From assembly GCF_000621145.1 (NCBI RefSeq), contig NZ_JHZB01000015.1, positions 1 through 64,000 of the forward strand: DNA of 64,000 nucleotides, read 5' to 3'. Shown here one piece after another: positions 24,515 to 33,325 of the stretch. The DNA comes from Desulfobulbus elongatus DSM 2908 (GTDB lineage Bacteria; Desulfobacterota; Desulfobulbia; Desulfobulbales; Desulfobulbaceae). Position 1 is the first letter of the stretch; each line of letters begins with the position of its first letter. The notes under the pieces were generated by a model. That model saw nothing but the letters and a program-made list of their open reading frames with translations, was not told the DNA's origin and made no database searches. The position numbers were made by a program, and so were the translations under genes.

Positions 24515-24543
24515 GCGCTGCGATCTTTTCCGGAGGGGTGAGC

Positions 24544-24777
24544 ATGAATGACCTGATCCTGGCCGCCGCTGTGGGTGCGGCGGCCGGCTGGCTGGTACCG
24601 AGGGCGCTGACCAAGCTCTTCGGCACCGTGTACCGCACCGAGAAGGAATGCCGGCAGTGCGATACCAGGCGCGCTGTATACGATATCCGGACGATGGTGC
24701 AGGAACTGGCCATAAAGGCCGGCGTGCCGGTGTCCGAGGCCCTGAAAGTGGGCGCCGACCTGGGGGACGGACCGTGA
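24544..24777 (+). CDS. Small membrane-associated protein (77 aa) of the lysis region
   Basis: Residues 3-20 form a hydrophobic helix (LILAAAVGAAAGWLVPRAL); CRQCDTRR follows and then a soluble helix. GGAGG precedes the ATG. Its position just before the endolysin suggests a lysis accessory protein. Confidence 0.55.
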   Translation: MNDLILAAAVGAAAGWLVPRALTKLFGTVYRTEKECRQCDTRRAVYDIRTMVQELAIKAGVPVSEALKVGADLGDGP

Positions 24778-25400
24778 TCACCGCCGACCGGCTCAAGAGA
24801 TGGTTTCCCCGCATCCAGGATCCGGCGGCATGGGCGGCGGCAATCACTGCCATCTTGCCCGGTTACGAGCTTGTGTCCCCGATGCGGTTGGCCGCCTTTC
24901 TGGCCCAATGCGGCCACGAGTCCGGCGGCTTCACTGTGCTGGTCGAAAATCTCAACTACAGCTCGACCGCCCTGGAGCGGGTCTTTCCTAAATATTTTCC
25001 CAGCGGTTTGGCCGCTCAGTATGCCCGGCAGCCGGATCGGATCGCCAACCGGGTCTATGCCGACCGGATGGGGAACGGGCCGGAATCATCCGGCGACGGT
25101 TGGCGGTTTCGGGGCCGCGGCTGCATCCAGATCACGGGCCGGGAGAATTACCGGCGGTTGGCTGCCGCCCTGGACAAGACAATCGCAGAGACCGTGCCCT
25201 ATCTGGAGACCATCGACGGGGCAGTGGAAAGCGCCTGCTGGTACTGGCGCATGCGCAATCTCAATCCGCTGGCCGATGCCGGCGACATGGTGGCCCTGAC
25301 CCGCCGGATCAACGGCGGCCTCCACGGCCTGGATGCCCGGCAGCATCTGTATACGCAGATCCTGCACACTCTGACACGCGCAAGCGAGGAAATATCATGA
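24774..25400 (+). CDS. Endolysin, glycoside hydrolase 19 family
   Basis: The 208-aa protein has the GH19 signature AAFLAQCGHESGGF with catalytic Glu, NLNYSS, YADRMGNG and GDGWRFRGRGCIQITGRENY. It degrades the peptidoglycan sugar backbone at the end of infection. No signal peptide is present, so release depends on the downstream holin. The GTG start overlaps the upstream stop. Confidence 0.93.
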   Translation: MITADRLKRWFPRIQDPAAWAAAITAILPGYELVSPMRLAAFLAQCGHESGGFTVLVENLNYSSTALERVFPKYFPSGLAAQYARQPDRIANRVYADRMGNGPESSGDGWRFRGRGCIQITGRENYRRLAAALDKTIAETVPYLETIDGAVESACWYWRMRNLNPLADAGDMVALTRRINGGLHGLDARQHLYTQILHTLTRASEEIS

Positions 25401-25846
25401 GACTTTACGTTATGTTGTCCCTGTTGCTGTTTGCCCTGTCCCTCTTTCCCGGTGTGATTCTGGCCGCCGACAATCCGGTGGGCGAGGCTGCCGCCGGGAT
25501 CCTCACCGGGGTGGTATTCCCGGTGCTCACCGCCCTGTTACTCGGCCTGATCGGGGTGGTGCTCAACAAGGTGCGGCAGAAATTTAACCTGAACATCTCG
25601 ACCGCCCAGCAGGAAATGCTGGAGAGGTTGGCGGTTCAGGGCATCGCCTATGCCGAAGAGCGGGCCGCCGTGGCGATCAAGAGCGGACTGACCCAACTCA
25701 CGGGCAAGGAAAAGCTTGATATGGCCATCGCCCATATCCTGGCCGCTGCGCCCACGGTTTCTCCGGATACGGCGGCCCGGCTGGTCGAGGCCCTGCTGGG
25801 ACGGTTGACCGGGGTCGGCGCGACCGGGTTCGAAGCGATCAAGTGA
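25397..25846 (+). CDS. Holin (LLH-like)
   Basis: A signal-like helix (MLSLLLFALSLFPGVILA) and a second membrane segment (VVFPVLTALLLGLIGVVL) precede a charged soluble C-terminus (about 90 aa). This layout fits the phage holin LLH group, which permeabilises the membrane to release endolysin. Overlaps both neighbours by 4 bp. Confidence 0.75.
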   Translation: MRLYVMLSLLLFALSLFPGVILAADNPVGEAAAGILTGVVFPVLTALLLGLIGVVLNKVRQKFNLNISTAQQEMLERLAVQGIAYAEERAAVAIKSGLTQLTGKEKLDMAIAHILAAAPTVSPDTAARLVEALLGRLTGVGATGFEAIK

Positions 25847-26046
25847 CGGCTCTTCTTCTTGAAATCCTGGCCGCCCTACTCCCTTTCCTGCTGGACTGGT
25901 GGCAGGGGCGGCAGCAACCGGAGGCACAGAGCAATGCGCGTATTGACAGATCCCGTCAGACGCTGGCCGAGGATAACGGCGCTGGTTTTGATGCTGTGGC
26001 TGCCGATCAGCACGACAGGGTGCGTGCCTCGTTACGTGGTGATTGA
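25843..26046 (+). CDS. Probable inner-membrane spanin (Rz-like)
   Basis: The 67-aa product has one N-terminal membrane helix (LLLEILAALLPFLLDWW) and a short charged tail. Another gene in a different frame starts inside it, as in Rz/Rz1 pairs. It is shorter than most i-spanins, so the assignment rests mainly on position. Confidence 0.55.
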   Translation: MTALLLEILAALLPFLLDWWQGRQQPEAQSNARIDRSRQTLAEDNGAGFDAVAADQHDRVRASLRGD

Positions 26047-26149
26047 CGGCGAGGAGACGATGACGGTGAAAAAGTCGACCCTCGACCATCTCTATCAGGA
26101 CAACGAGCAGTTGCTTCAGGCCCTGGAGGCCTGCCGGAATGGCCGTTGA
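25934..26149 (+). CDS. Outer-membrane spanin lipoprotein (Rz1-like)
   Basis: The 71-aa product has a lipoprotein signal (ALVLMLWLPISTTGC, lipobox ending in Cys) followed by a short periplasmic domain. Its start is inside the preceding membrane gene in another frame, the classical embedded Rz1 arrangement. Spanins fuse the inner and outer membranes in the last lysis step. Confidence 0.7.
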   Translation: MRVLTDPVRRWPRITALVLMLWLPISTTGCVPRYVVIDGEETMTVKKSTLDHLYQDNEQLLQALEACRNGR

Positions 26150-26444
26150 TCCGTTCGAGGTGGGCCGTCTGGCGCTGGCTGACTTCGGCGTGGCGGTGCA
26201 GGTGACGCCGGCGGGCGGCGGCGAGCCGTACGTAATCGCCGCCTTGCTGGCCACCAGGCCGGAAGATATCCACCTTGGCCAGTCCCAGGGGCATCTGGGC
26301 GGCCATGTGTTCCGGTGCCTGCCCGAGGCGGCGGCATTGCTGAACGAAGGCGACCTGCTCGCCGTGGATGGCCATGAGTATGCTGTTTTCGAAATCTTCA
26401 GTTTTCCGGGGCAATTGACCGAAATCAGGGCGTTGGTGAGATGA
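26139..26444 (+). CDS. Head-tail connector-region protein (101 aa)
   Basis: The beta-rich product (RLALADFGVAVQVTPAGGGE ... EYAVFEIFSFPGQLTEI) resembles small head-tail joining or stopper proteins by position between lysis genes and the minor tail protein Z. Overlaps at both ends by 4-11 bp suggest coupled translation. I am not certain of the family. Confidence 0.6.
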   Translation: MAVDPFEVGRLALADFGVAVQVTPAGGGEPYVIAALLATRPEDIHLGQSQGHLGGHVFRCLPEAAALLNEGDLLAVDGHEYAVFEIFSFPGQLTEIRALVR

Positions 26445-26995
26445 GCATGCAACCACTGATCAATAGCGGCCTCCTTATCGAGGTCGACACCAAGCCGCTG
26501 GCTGGGCTGTTCGCCCCGCTCAAGCCGGAGCGATTGCGCCGGGCGGCGCAACGGGCGGCAAAACGGACCCGCGATTGGTTGCTCACCCAATTGCGGCGGG
26601 AGCTGGCGGCGGCCACCAAGGTGCCGCAACTCGTGTTCAAGTCGCGGTTTCGTAAGGGCAGCCAGGGCGGCGACGACCCGGGCGGCAGTGCTATTTTGTG
26701 GATCGGCGTCAATCCGGTGGTGGCCTCGAAGATAGGGCCGGGCGTCATGACGGCAAAGGGCGTGCGGGTTGGTCGCCGCACCTTCGATCATGCCTTTCTC
26801 GCCGTCATGCCGACAACCGACCATCAGGGCATTTTTATGCGCCGCGGCGCGGGCCGGTTGCCGATCGTCAAGGTGGTTTTACCCATAGATGCCGAGGCAT
26901 GGGACCTCCTGTCCAAATACGAGGCCGCCGCCGGCCGCATGTTCGGCCAGCGCCTGGAGCACGAAATCAATTTCGAGTTGGGGTTGACGAAATGA
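26441..26995 (+). CDS. Minor tail protein Z-like (GPZ)
   Basis: The RAAQRAAKRTRDWLLTQLRRELA helix and GVMTAKGVRVGRRTFDHAF region match the prophage minor tail protein Z family, a tail-completion protein at the head-tail junction. 184 aa. Confidence 0.75.
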   Translation: MSMQPLINSGLLIEVDTKPLAGLFAPLKPERLRRAAQRAAKRTRDWLLTQLRRELAAATKVPQLVFKSRFRKGSQGGDDPGGSAILWIGVNPVVASKIGPGVMTAKGVRVGRRTFDHAFLAVMPTTDHQGIFMRRGAGRLPIVKVVLPIDAEAWDLLSKYEAAAGRMFGQRLEHEINFELGLTK

Positions 26996-27525
26996 CACCG
27001 TTTAGCTTCGAAACCTATTTCGCCACCCTGATCGCCTTTCTGCAGGCGACCTTTCCCACTGTGCCGACGGTGGCGGAGTATCCGCGGCTACGGAAAAAGA
27101 TCGAAGCGCCGGCCATTCTGGTCGAGTTGGCCGACCTCACCCCCCTGGACGATGCCGGCACCGAGCAGTTGTGCCTGGCCGCGCGTTTCGAGGCTCGCAT
27201 CGTGTTCGATCAGGTACCGATTGCCGGCGGCAACCAGAACCTGGCCGCCTTGAGCCTGGCCGCATCGACGGCCTTGGCCATCTACCGGCAGGGGCGCATC
27301 GTTGCCGGCGGCGCCGCCTCGGCGAAGAACTTCAAGCTCGAACCCGATCAATTCAAGCCGGACCTGGCCGGATATGCCGTCTGGCTGGTGGAGTGGGTCC
27401 ACGACCTTCGCCTGGGCGCATCGGTGTGGGACGGCGAGGGCATCAGGCCATCGACCATCTACGTCGGTTATGCCCCGGAGATCGGCGCCGGGAACGAAGG
27501 ACGATACGACGAGGTGGCGCCGTGA
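26992..27525 (+). CDS. Tail terminator-region protein (177 aa)
   Basis: The product has the mixed alpha-beta layout of tail-terminator type proteins (APAILVELADLTPLDD, ARFEARIVFDQVP, DLAGYAVWLVEWVHDLRLG). It lies between the minor tail protein Z and the baseplate V gene. Family assignment is inferred from position and pattern. Confidence 0.65.
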   Translation: MTPFSFETYFATLIAFLQATFPTVPTVAEYPRLRKKIEAPAILVELADLTPLDDAGTEQLCLAARFEARIVFDQVPIAGGNQNLAALSLAASTALAIYRQGRIVAGGAASAKNFKLEPDQFKPDLAGYAVWLVEWVHDLRLGASVWDGEGIRPSTIYVGYAPEIGAGNEGRYDEVAP

Positions 27526-27992
27526 GCGATGTGCTGTACCGGGCGAGTGAACTGGAGCGCCGGCTGGAGAATATGCTGCGGATCGGCACGGTGGCCGAAC
27601 TGGACGAAGGCGGCGCCCGGGTGCGGGTGCGCGCCGGCAACCTGCTCACCGCCTGGCTGCCCTGGCTGACCCGCCGGGCCGGCGAGGATCGGGATTGGTG
27701 GGCGCCGGAACCTGGCGAACAGGTGCTGATCCTGGCGCCTTCCGGAGACCTCGCCCAGGCCGTGGCCCTGCCGGCCCTGTACCGGCAAAATTACCCGGCC
27801 CCTGCCCAGAGCAGAACCACGCGGCGGGAGACGTACAGCGACGGCGCCGTTGTGGCATACGACCGCGCCGGCCATCATTACCTCGTGGATATCCCCGCCG
27901 GCGGATCGGTCACCATCCGCTGCGGGGCGGCGAGCATCGTGCTGACCGACGCGGGCGTGCAGATTGCCGGCCCGAGGGTCGACCTGAACTGA
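27522..27992 (+). CDS. Baseplate assembly protein V (spike)
   Basis: The 156-aa product has the OB-fold start (RIGTVAELDEGGARVRVRAG), WWAPEPGEQVLILAPSGD and a C-terminal beta-helix (GGSVTIRCGAASIVLTDAGV) like P2 gpV, the membrane-piercing spike. The GTG start overlaps the preceding gene. Confidence 0.9.
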   Translation: MSDVLYRASELERRLENMLRIGTVAELDEGGARVRVRAGNLLTAWLPWLTRRAGEDRDWWAPEPGEQVLILAPSGDLAQAVALPALYRQNYPAPAQSRTTRRETYSDGAVVAYDRAGHHYLVDIPAGGSVTIRCGAASIVLTDAGVQIAGPRVDLN

Positions 27993-28001
27993 GGGGTGGC
28001 C

Positions 28002-28295
28002 ATGCCGGCGGTGACGCGACTCGGAGATATGTGCAGCGGCCATGGCTGCTGGCCGCCGCGGTCCAGCACCGGCGGCAGCCCCGATGTCTACGCCGACGGC
28101 GTGCCGGTGCATCGCCAGGGGGATGGATGGGCGGCCCATACCTGCCCATCCATCCCGGAGACGCACGCCAGCACGCTGGCGGCCGGCAGCGCCACGGTCC
28201 ACGCCAACGGCAAGCAACTGGGTCGGGTGGGCGACCCGGTGGCCTGCGGCTCGACCGTGGCCACGGGCAGCGGCACGGTCTTTGCCGGCGGCTGA
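28002..28295 (+). CDS. PAAR-domain spike-tip protein
   Basis: The 97-aa protein has the PAAR pattern: PAVTRLGDMCSGHGCWPP, GGSPDVYADGVPVHRQGD, GSATVHANGKQLGRVGDPVACG with conserved His and Cys for metal binding. It caps the gpV spike. GAGGGG lies before the ATG at 28002. Confidence 0.9.
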   Translation: MPAVTRLGDMCSGHGCWPPRSSTGGSPDVYADGVPVHRQGDGWAAHTCPSIPETHASTLAAGSATVHANGKQLGRVGDPVACGSTVATGSGTVFAGG

Positions 28296-28327
28296 CCGCA
28301 CTGAAAACAGCAAACATGGAGGCCTGT

Positions 28328-28522
28328 ATGCCCAGGTATTTAGTCAACAAAGCATTTCCCCAGCCCTCCGGCGCGATTGCCCGGCAGGGCGAAACCGTGG
28401 AACTGACCGAGCGGCAGGCCAAGTATCTGCTGCTGGCCGGCAAGATCAGCCCTGCGGCCCCGGTCGGCAAGAAAACGCCCGAGACCGCCAAGGCCGCCAA
28501 TACAACCGCACAGGAGAACTGA
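28328..28522 (+). CDS. Small tail-operon protein (64 aa)
   Basis: The 64-aa product (YLVNKAFPQPSGAIARQGET, then LTERQAKYLLLAGKI) has the look of the short DUF2635-like proteins that precede sheath genes in Mu/P2-type phages. GGAGG is present upstream. Function unknown. Confidence 0.65.
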   Translation: MPRYLVNKAFPQPSGAIARQGETVELTERQAKYLLLAGKISPAAPVGKKTPETAKAANTTAQEN

Positions 28523-28525
28523 GCC

Positions 28526-29737
28526 ATGCCCGAGACCTTCCTGCACGGCGTGGAGATCGTGGAGATCGACAACGGCCCGCGCCCCATCCAGACCGTCCGC
28601 TCCAGTGTCATCGGTCTCATCGGCACCGCACCGGATGCCGATGCCACGGCCTTCCCCCTCAACACTCCGGTGCTGATCGCCGGCAACCGCCTGGAGGCGG
28701 CGAAACTCGACACGGTGGGCGATGGCGACGGCACGCTGCCCGATGCCATCGACGGCATCTTCGATCAGGCGGGCGCCGTGGTGATCGTGGTGCGCGTCGA
28801 GGAAGGCGCCGATGCCGCCGCGACCATGGCCAACGTCCGGGGCGGGGTGGACGCGGAAACCGGCACCTATACCGGGGTGCACTGCTTCCTGGCCGCCGAA
28901 AGCGTGCTCGGCTTTGCGCCGCGCATCCTCTGCGCGCCGGGCTTCACCTCGCAACGGCCCGAGGACCTGCCCGACAACCCCGGCACCTATCTGGCCAACC
29001 CGGTGGTATCCGAGCTGTTGGGGATCGCCGACCGGTTGCGGGCGGTGATCATCGCCGACGGTCCCGACACCAACGATGCCGATGCCATCGCCTATGCCGG
29101 CGACTTTGGTTCCAAGCGCGTTTATGTGGTTGATCCTGGCGTCAAGGTGATGGCGGTCGACGGCTCGATTGCGACCGAGCCCGCCTCGGCTCGGGTGGCC
29201 GGGATGATCGCCAAGAGCGATGCCGAACGCGGCTTCTGGTGGAGCCCCTCCAACCGGGATATCTACGGCATCGTCGGCACCACCAGGCCGGTAGATTTCA
29301 CTTTGGGGGATGCCAATGCCAGAGCCAACCTCCTCAACGAGCAGAACGTGGCCACCATCATCCGTCAGGACGGCTACAGACTGTGGGGCAACCGGACCCT
29401 GGCCAGCGATCCCAAATGGGCGTTTCTGTCCGTGGTCCGTACCGCAGACATGATCAACGAGAGCCTGCTGCGGGCGCACCTCTGGGCCGTAGACCGGAAT
29501 ATTACCAAGACCTATTTCGACGATGTGCAAGAGGGCGTCAATGCCTACCTCGATCATCTGACCGCTCAGGACGCCATTCTGGGCGGCAAGTGCTGGGTCG
29601 ACAAAGATCTCAACACCCCGGTGGCCCTGGCCGCCGGCAAGGTGTTCTTCGACTTCGACTTCACCCCGCCTGCCCCGGCCGAGCACGTCACGTTCCGCAG
29701 CAGGCTGGTCAACGACTACTTTGCAGAGGTGGTGTGA
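28526..29737 (+). CDS. Tail sheath protein (P2 FI family)
   Basis: The 403-aa protein has sheath features: FLHGVEIVEIDNGPRPIQTV, SVIGLIGTAP, KSDAERGFWWSPSNRDIYGI and RTADMINESLLRAHLW. It contracts around the tube to drive injection. The stop overlaps the tube-gene ATG. Confidence 0.95.
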   Translation: MPETFLHGVEIVEIDNGPRPIQTVRSSVIGLIGTAPDADATAFPLNTPVLIAGNRLEAAKLDTVGDGDGTLPDAIDGIFDQAGAVVIVVRVEEGADAAATMANVRGGVDAETGTYTGVHCFLAAESVLGFAPRILCAPGFTSQRPEDLPDNPGTYLANPVVSELLGIADRLRAVIIADGPDTNDADAIAYAGDFGSKRVYVVDPGVKVMAVDGSIATEPASARVAGMIAKSDAERGFWWSPSNRDIYGIVGTTRPVDFTLGDANARANLLNEQNVATIIRQDGYRLWGNRTLASDPKWAFLSVVRTADMINESLLRAHLWAVDRNITKTYFDDVQEGVNAYLDHLTAQDAILGGKCWVDKDLNTPVALAAGKVFFDFDFTPPAPAEHVTFRSRLVNDYFAEVV

Positions 29738-30240
29738 TGCTGGACGATATCCTGCGCAATTTCAGCCTGTTCGTTGATGGCCGGGGCTATGCCGGCAACG
29801 TGGAGGAACTCACTCCGCCCAAACTCACCATGAAGACCGAGGAAATGCGGGCTGGCGGCATGGATGCGCCGGTCGAGGTCGAGCTTGGCATGGAAAAGAT
29901 GGAGTGCAGCTTCACCTTGACCCGGTACGACAAGGAGCTGCTGAAGCTCTTCGGCCTGGCGCCCGGCTCCACGGTGCCGCTCACCATGCGGGGCTCGGTG
30001 GAGTCGGAAGACGGCACCAAACTGCCGGTGGTGATCAACCTGCGCGGCAAGATCAAAGAGCTGGAACCGGGCAACTGGAAACCCGGCGACAAGGCGACGC
30101 TCAAGATCACCGTAGCGTTGCGCGCCTACAAGTTCACCCATGGCAGCGAGGTGGTCCACGACATCGACGTGCTCAGCATGCGACGGGTGATCGGCGGGGT
30201 GGACCAACTGCTGCAAACCAGGCTGAATATCGGCCTGTAA
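29737..30240 (+). CDS. Major tail tube protein (P2 FII family)
   Basis: The 167-aa product begins LDDILRNFSLFVDGRGYAGN and has EELTPPKLTMKTEEMRAGGM, characteristic of FII. It polymerises into the inner tube of the contractile tail. Confidence 0.95.
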   Translation: MLDDILRNFSLFVDGRGYAGNVEELTPPKLTMKTEEMRAGGMDAPVEVELGMEKMECSFTLTRYDKELLKLFGLAPGSTVPLTMRGSVESEDGTKLPVVINLRGKIKELEPGNWKPGDKATLKITVALRAYKFTHGSEVVHDIDVLSMRRVIGGVDQLLQTRLNIGL

Positions 30241-30269
30241 CTACCTATCAAAAAGAAGAGGGCTAAAAA

Positions 30270-30509
30270 ATGGCGACAATCACGCTGAAGGACCCGGTCA
30301 CGGTGGCCGGGCAGGAATACAAGGAACTGACCATGCGCGCCCCCAAGGTGCGGGACATGTTGGCTGCGAGTAAGGGGGGCAAAAACGATGCCGAGCAGGA
30401 ACTGGCGCTCTTTGCCAATCTTTGCGAGGTGGCGCCGGATGTCATCCTTGAGTTGGATATGGCCGACTACGTCAAGATGCAGGGGATGTATAAAGGTTTT
30501 TTGTCCTGA
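30270..30509 (+). CDS. Tail assembly protein gpE
   Basis: The 79-aa product (ITLKDPVTVAGQEYKELTMR) is the P2 gpE type tail chaperone. It ends in TTTTTTG just before its stop, a slippery heptamer in the correct phase for a -1 shift into a downstream extension. The short form is the unshifted product. Confidence 0.9.
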   Translation: MATITLKDPVTVAGQEYKELTMRAPKVRDMLAASKGGKNDAEQELALFANLCEVAPDVILELDMADYVKMQGMYKGFLS

Positions 30510-30652
30510 GTGCGGATGAGGCGCGGCGAGGGATGGTTATGCTGGCGCACATCACCGGATGGCAGCGCTCTGAGTTGCTGGAGATGGACGGTGAAGAGCT
30601 GTGCGCTGATCTGGCGGCGGCTATCGCCGCGGGAATCTGTAACAGGCCCTGA
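30497..30652 (+). CDS. gpE' extension made by -1 frameshift
   Basis: A -1 shift at T-TTT-TTG (30497-30503) continues in frame as VLSADEARRGMVMLAHITGW and on to a TGA at 30652, adding about 49 helical residues to gpE. It has no independent start. Fused tail chaperones of this kind (P2 E/E', lambda G/GT) bind the tape measure protein during assembly. Confidence 0.85.
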   Translation, partial: FFVLSADEARRGMVMLAHITGWQRSELLEMDGEELCADLAAAIAAGICNRP

Positions 30653-30830
30653 TCATGCGGAATGCAAAGGCGGTCATTACTGCGACGGGGAGCACCAGCG
30701 GGATGGCGACGACGAACCCGGCGAGCATGGCCGATCCCAGATTGGTGGCCGGTGAGAGATGCAGCACGAACCCGGTCATCGCTGCCCAGGTCAGGGCGAA
30801 GATGACCACTCCCGGAAAGAGATGAGGCAT
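30621..30830 (-). CDS. Candidate leftward two-helix membrane protein (69 aa)
   Basis: The frame on the minus strand encodes two membrane helices (GVVIFALTWAAMTGFVLHL and LAGFVVAIPLVLPVAVMTAF) with a basic C-terminus. It fills the 176-bp gap between the gpE' stop and the tape measure gene. No clear ribosome binding site is visible, so it may be spurious. Confidence 0.35.
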   Translation of the reverse strand: MPHLFPGVVIFALTWAAMTGFVLHLSPATNLGSAMLAGFVVAIPLVLPVAVMTAFAFRMIRACYRFPRR

Positions 30831-32946
30831 GGAAAAAGGCGTAGCGATAGGCGTTGTCATTGGCGCGGCCCTCTCGGGTAGTTTCGGCGGGGTTATTGGT
30901 TCCGCCAAGAAACAGTTTAACACATTGGGTGAGACGGTCAAGGATCTGTCGCGCCAGCGCGGGCTGATCGAACGTTTCGATGCGGACCAGGCAGCCCTGG
31001 AAAAAGCCCGCCTCAAACTCGCCGCGGCCCGGAAGGAGGTGGTCCAGCTTAAGCTCGCCCTGCGGAGCGACCCGGCGGACGCCGGCACCGCGAAAGCACT
31101 CGCCCAGACCGAGGCCAGAGCGGAGAAACTGGCCATTGCCCTGGACAAGCAGCGGCAAAAGCTACGCCAGAGCGAGCAGGCCATGCGCGCTGCCGGGGTC
31201 GAGGCTAAGGACCTGGCGGCCCAACACATCAAGCTGGGGCAAACGATCGACCAGACCAGAGCCAAGCATGCCAAGCTGGGACAGGCTCTGGCGCGAAAAG
31301 AGGACGCTGGCCAGAAACTCGGCGAGATGCGCGGCAAGGCCCTGGGCATGGTGGGCGCGGCGTACGGCGTCGGCCGGATGATTGGCCGTGCCGCCGATTT
31401 CAATTACGATCTGCGCATGTTCGGCAATGTAGCCAATCTTGACGACGGCCGGTTGGCTCAGATCAAGGTGCAATTACAGGATATTGCTGCCGCGACCGAC
31501 CAGAAGCCAGGTCGATTGCTGGAGGGGCTCAACACGCTCACGGCCAAGGGCCTGGACCCGGACCGCGCGTTGGCCTCCATCGGCATCATCGGCAAGACGG
31601 CCACTGCCACCGGCGCCGATGTCAATGACCTGGCCACCACCGTGTACACCTTGATTGATACCATGGGGCTGAGCCCGGATGAATTGCCGCAGGCCCTCGA
31701 TATGCTGGCCGCCGCCGGCAAGGAGGGCAGCTTTGAGCTGAGGGACATGGCGCAGTATTTCCCGATGCTGACCGCCCAGGCTAAATCCCTGGGGTTGGTC
31801 GGCATGGAGGGGATCGCCACCATGGCCAGCGCGTTGCAAGTTGCCACGAAAGGGGCGAGCGATCCCAGCACCGCTGCCAACAATTTTCAGAATTTTCTCG
31901 CTAAACTGACGGCCCCGGACACCATCAAGCGATTCAAGGGGTTCGGGGTTGACCTTGAAGAGGCCGTGAAGGGCGCGCTGGCGGCCGGCAAGAACCCGAT
32001 TGAAGAGATGATCCTGCTGATCAATGAACTTACCGCCGGCGACAAATTCCGTATCGGCGAACTCTTCGGCGATATGCAAGTGATCAACTTTCTCAATCCG
32101 ATGTTGCAACAGTTGGAGGAATTCAAGCGGATCAAGCGGGAGGCATTAGGGGCCAGCGGGATTGTGGATAACGACTTTGCCCGCATTGCCGCCGAAAACA
32201 AGGTGCGGACAGAGGCTTTCGGAATCGCGGTTGACCGAGTGGGGTCCGCCTTTGCCAATTCGTTGATGCCGGCAGTGAATTCGGTCTTGAAACCCCTGAC
32301 CGCTATTGCCAACTGGATCGGCAAGACGTTGGAGGAGTTCCCCCAGATCGGGCAGGTGGTGGGCGGGGCGGCCACAGCAATCGGTGTCTTTGCCGGCGGC
32401 CTGGGGGCGGTGACGGCGGCGACATGGCTGTGGAACGCCGCCCTGCTGGCCAACCCCATCGGTGCAGTGGTGGCGGCTGTGGGGGCTGGTGCGGCCTTGG
32501 TGGTAGCGTATTGGGAACCTATTTCCGGTTTTTTCGGCGAGATGTGGGCCGACATCAAGGCCTTGTTCGCCGATGGATTGAACTATATCGGCGAGATGTG
32601 GGCGAAGTACAACCCCGGAGCCCTGCTGGCCAAGGCTAAAGACAGCCTGGTTTCCTTCGTGACTGGCATGCCGGCACCGGGAGAGGCCCTGGTGGCCAGT
32701 GCTGCTGGTGCCGGACGCCAGGTGGAACGGGGATTACCGCCGGGCGTGGCCCCGGCTCTGGCCACCAGGGCCGGGGCCGGCCAGGGAAGGATGGCCACCG
32801 TCCACAACCAGCAGCGCTACCAGGTATCGGTGCACGCCGCGCCGGGCATGGACGAACGGGCCGTGGCCGCCGAGGTGGACCGGCAGTTGCGGGAGCGGGA
32901 GCAACGGGAAGCGGCGCGGCTCCGAGGGGTGCTCTATGATTATTGA
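30829..32946 (+). CDS. Tape measure protein
   Basis: The 705-aa protein has an N-terminal coiled region (residues 30-160), the TP901/P2 gpT-type core (ATGADVNDLATTVYTLIDTM, KEGSFELRDMAQYFPML), hydrophobic segments near 540-570 (IGVFAGGLGAVTAATWLWNA) and an Ala/Gly-rich tail. It sets tail length; 705 residues predicts a tail of about 105 nm by the usual 1.5 angstrom per residue rule. Confidence 0.93.
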   Translation: MEKGVAIGVVIGAALSGSFGGVIGSAKKQFNTLGETVKDLSRQRGLIERFDADQAALEKARLKLAAARKEVVQLKLALRSDPADAGTAKALAQTEARAEKLAIALDKQRQKLRQSEQAMRAAGVEAKDLAAQHIKLGQTIDQTRAKHAKLGQALARKEDAGQKLGEMRGKALGMVGAAYGVGRMIGRAADFNYDLRMFGNVANLDDGRLAQIKVQLQDIAAATDQKPGRLLEGLNTLTAKGLDPDRALASIGIIGKTATATGADVNDLATTVYTLIDTMGLSPDELPQALDMLAAAGKEGSFELRDMAQYFPMLTAQAKSLGLVGMEGIATMASALQVATKGASDPSTAANNFQNFLAKLTAPDTIKRFKGFGVDLEEAVKGALAAGKNPIEEMILLINELTAGDKFRIGELFGDMQVINFLNPMLQQLEEFKRIKREALGASGIVDNDFARIAAENKVRTEAFGIAVDRVGSAFANSLMPAVNSVLKPLTAIANWIGKTLEEFPQIGQVVGGAATAIGVFAGGLGAVTAATWLWNAALLANPIGAVVAAVGAGAALVVAYWEPISGFFGEMWADIKALFADGLNYIGEMWAKYNPGALLAKAKDSLVSFVTGMPAPGEALVASAAGAGRQVERGLPPGVAPALATRAGAGQGRMATVHNQQRYQVSVHAAPGMDERAVAAEVDRQLREREQREAARLRGVLYDY

Positions 32947-33325
32947 CATCATGATGGCGCTGGGGACCTTCCGCTTCGGCCTCTCCACCGCCGCCTACCA
33001 GCAGCTCCGTCGGTCCACGGCCTATCGCTGGCCGGTGCAGGAACGGCTGGGCCGCCTGCCGGCCCGCCAGTTCGTGGGACCGGGCGACGATACCGTGGAG
33101 ATCGATGGCGTGATCTACCCCACCTTTGCCGGGGGGTTGGCCCAGCTTGACCACATGCGCGCCCTGGCCGGCACGGGGGAGCCGCAATCCCTGATCGACA
33201 GCCGGGGGTGGGCCTGGGGCCGCTGGTGTATCGAGCGGGTCGAGGAGACCCGCACCGAGTTCGGCGCCGGAGGGCCGCTCAAGATCGAGTTCCGCGTGGC
33301 CCTCGGGCGGTACGGGGAAGATTGA
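32936..33325 (+). CDS. Tail protein gpU
   Basis: The 129-aa product contains MALGTFRFGLSTAAYQQLRR and the P2 gpU central WPVQERLGRLPARQFVG. It starts inside the tape measure gene with GAGGGGT before the ATG. It acts in tail tip assembly. Confidence 0.9.
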   Translation: MIIDIMMALGTFRFGLSTAAYQQLRRSTAYRWPVQERLGRLPARQFVGPGDDTVEIDGVIYPTFAGGLAQLDHMRALAGTGEPQSLIDSRGWAWGRWCIERVEETRTEFGAGGPLKIEFRVALGRYGED

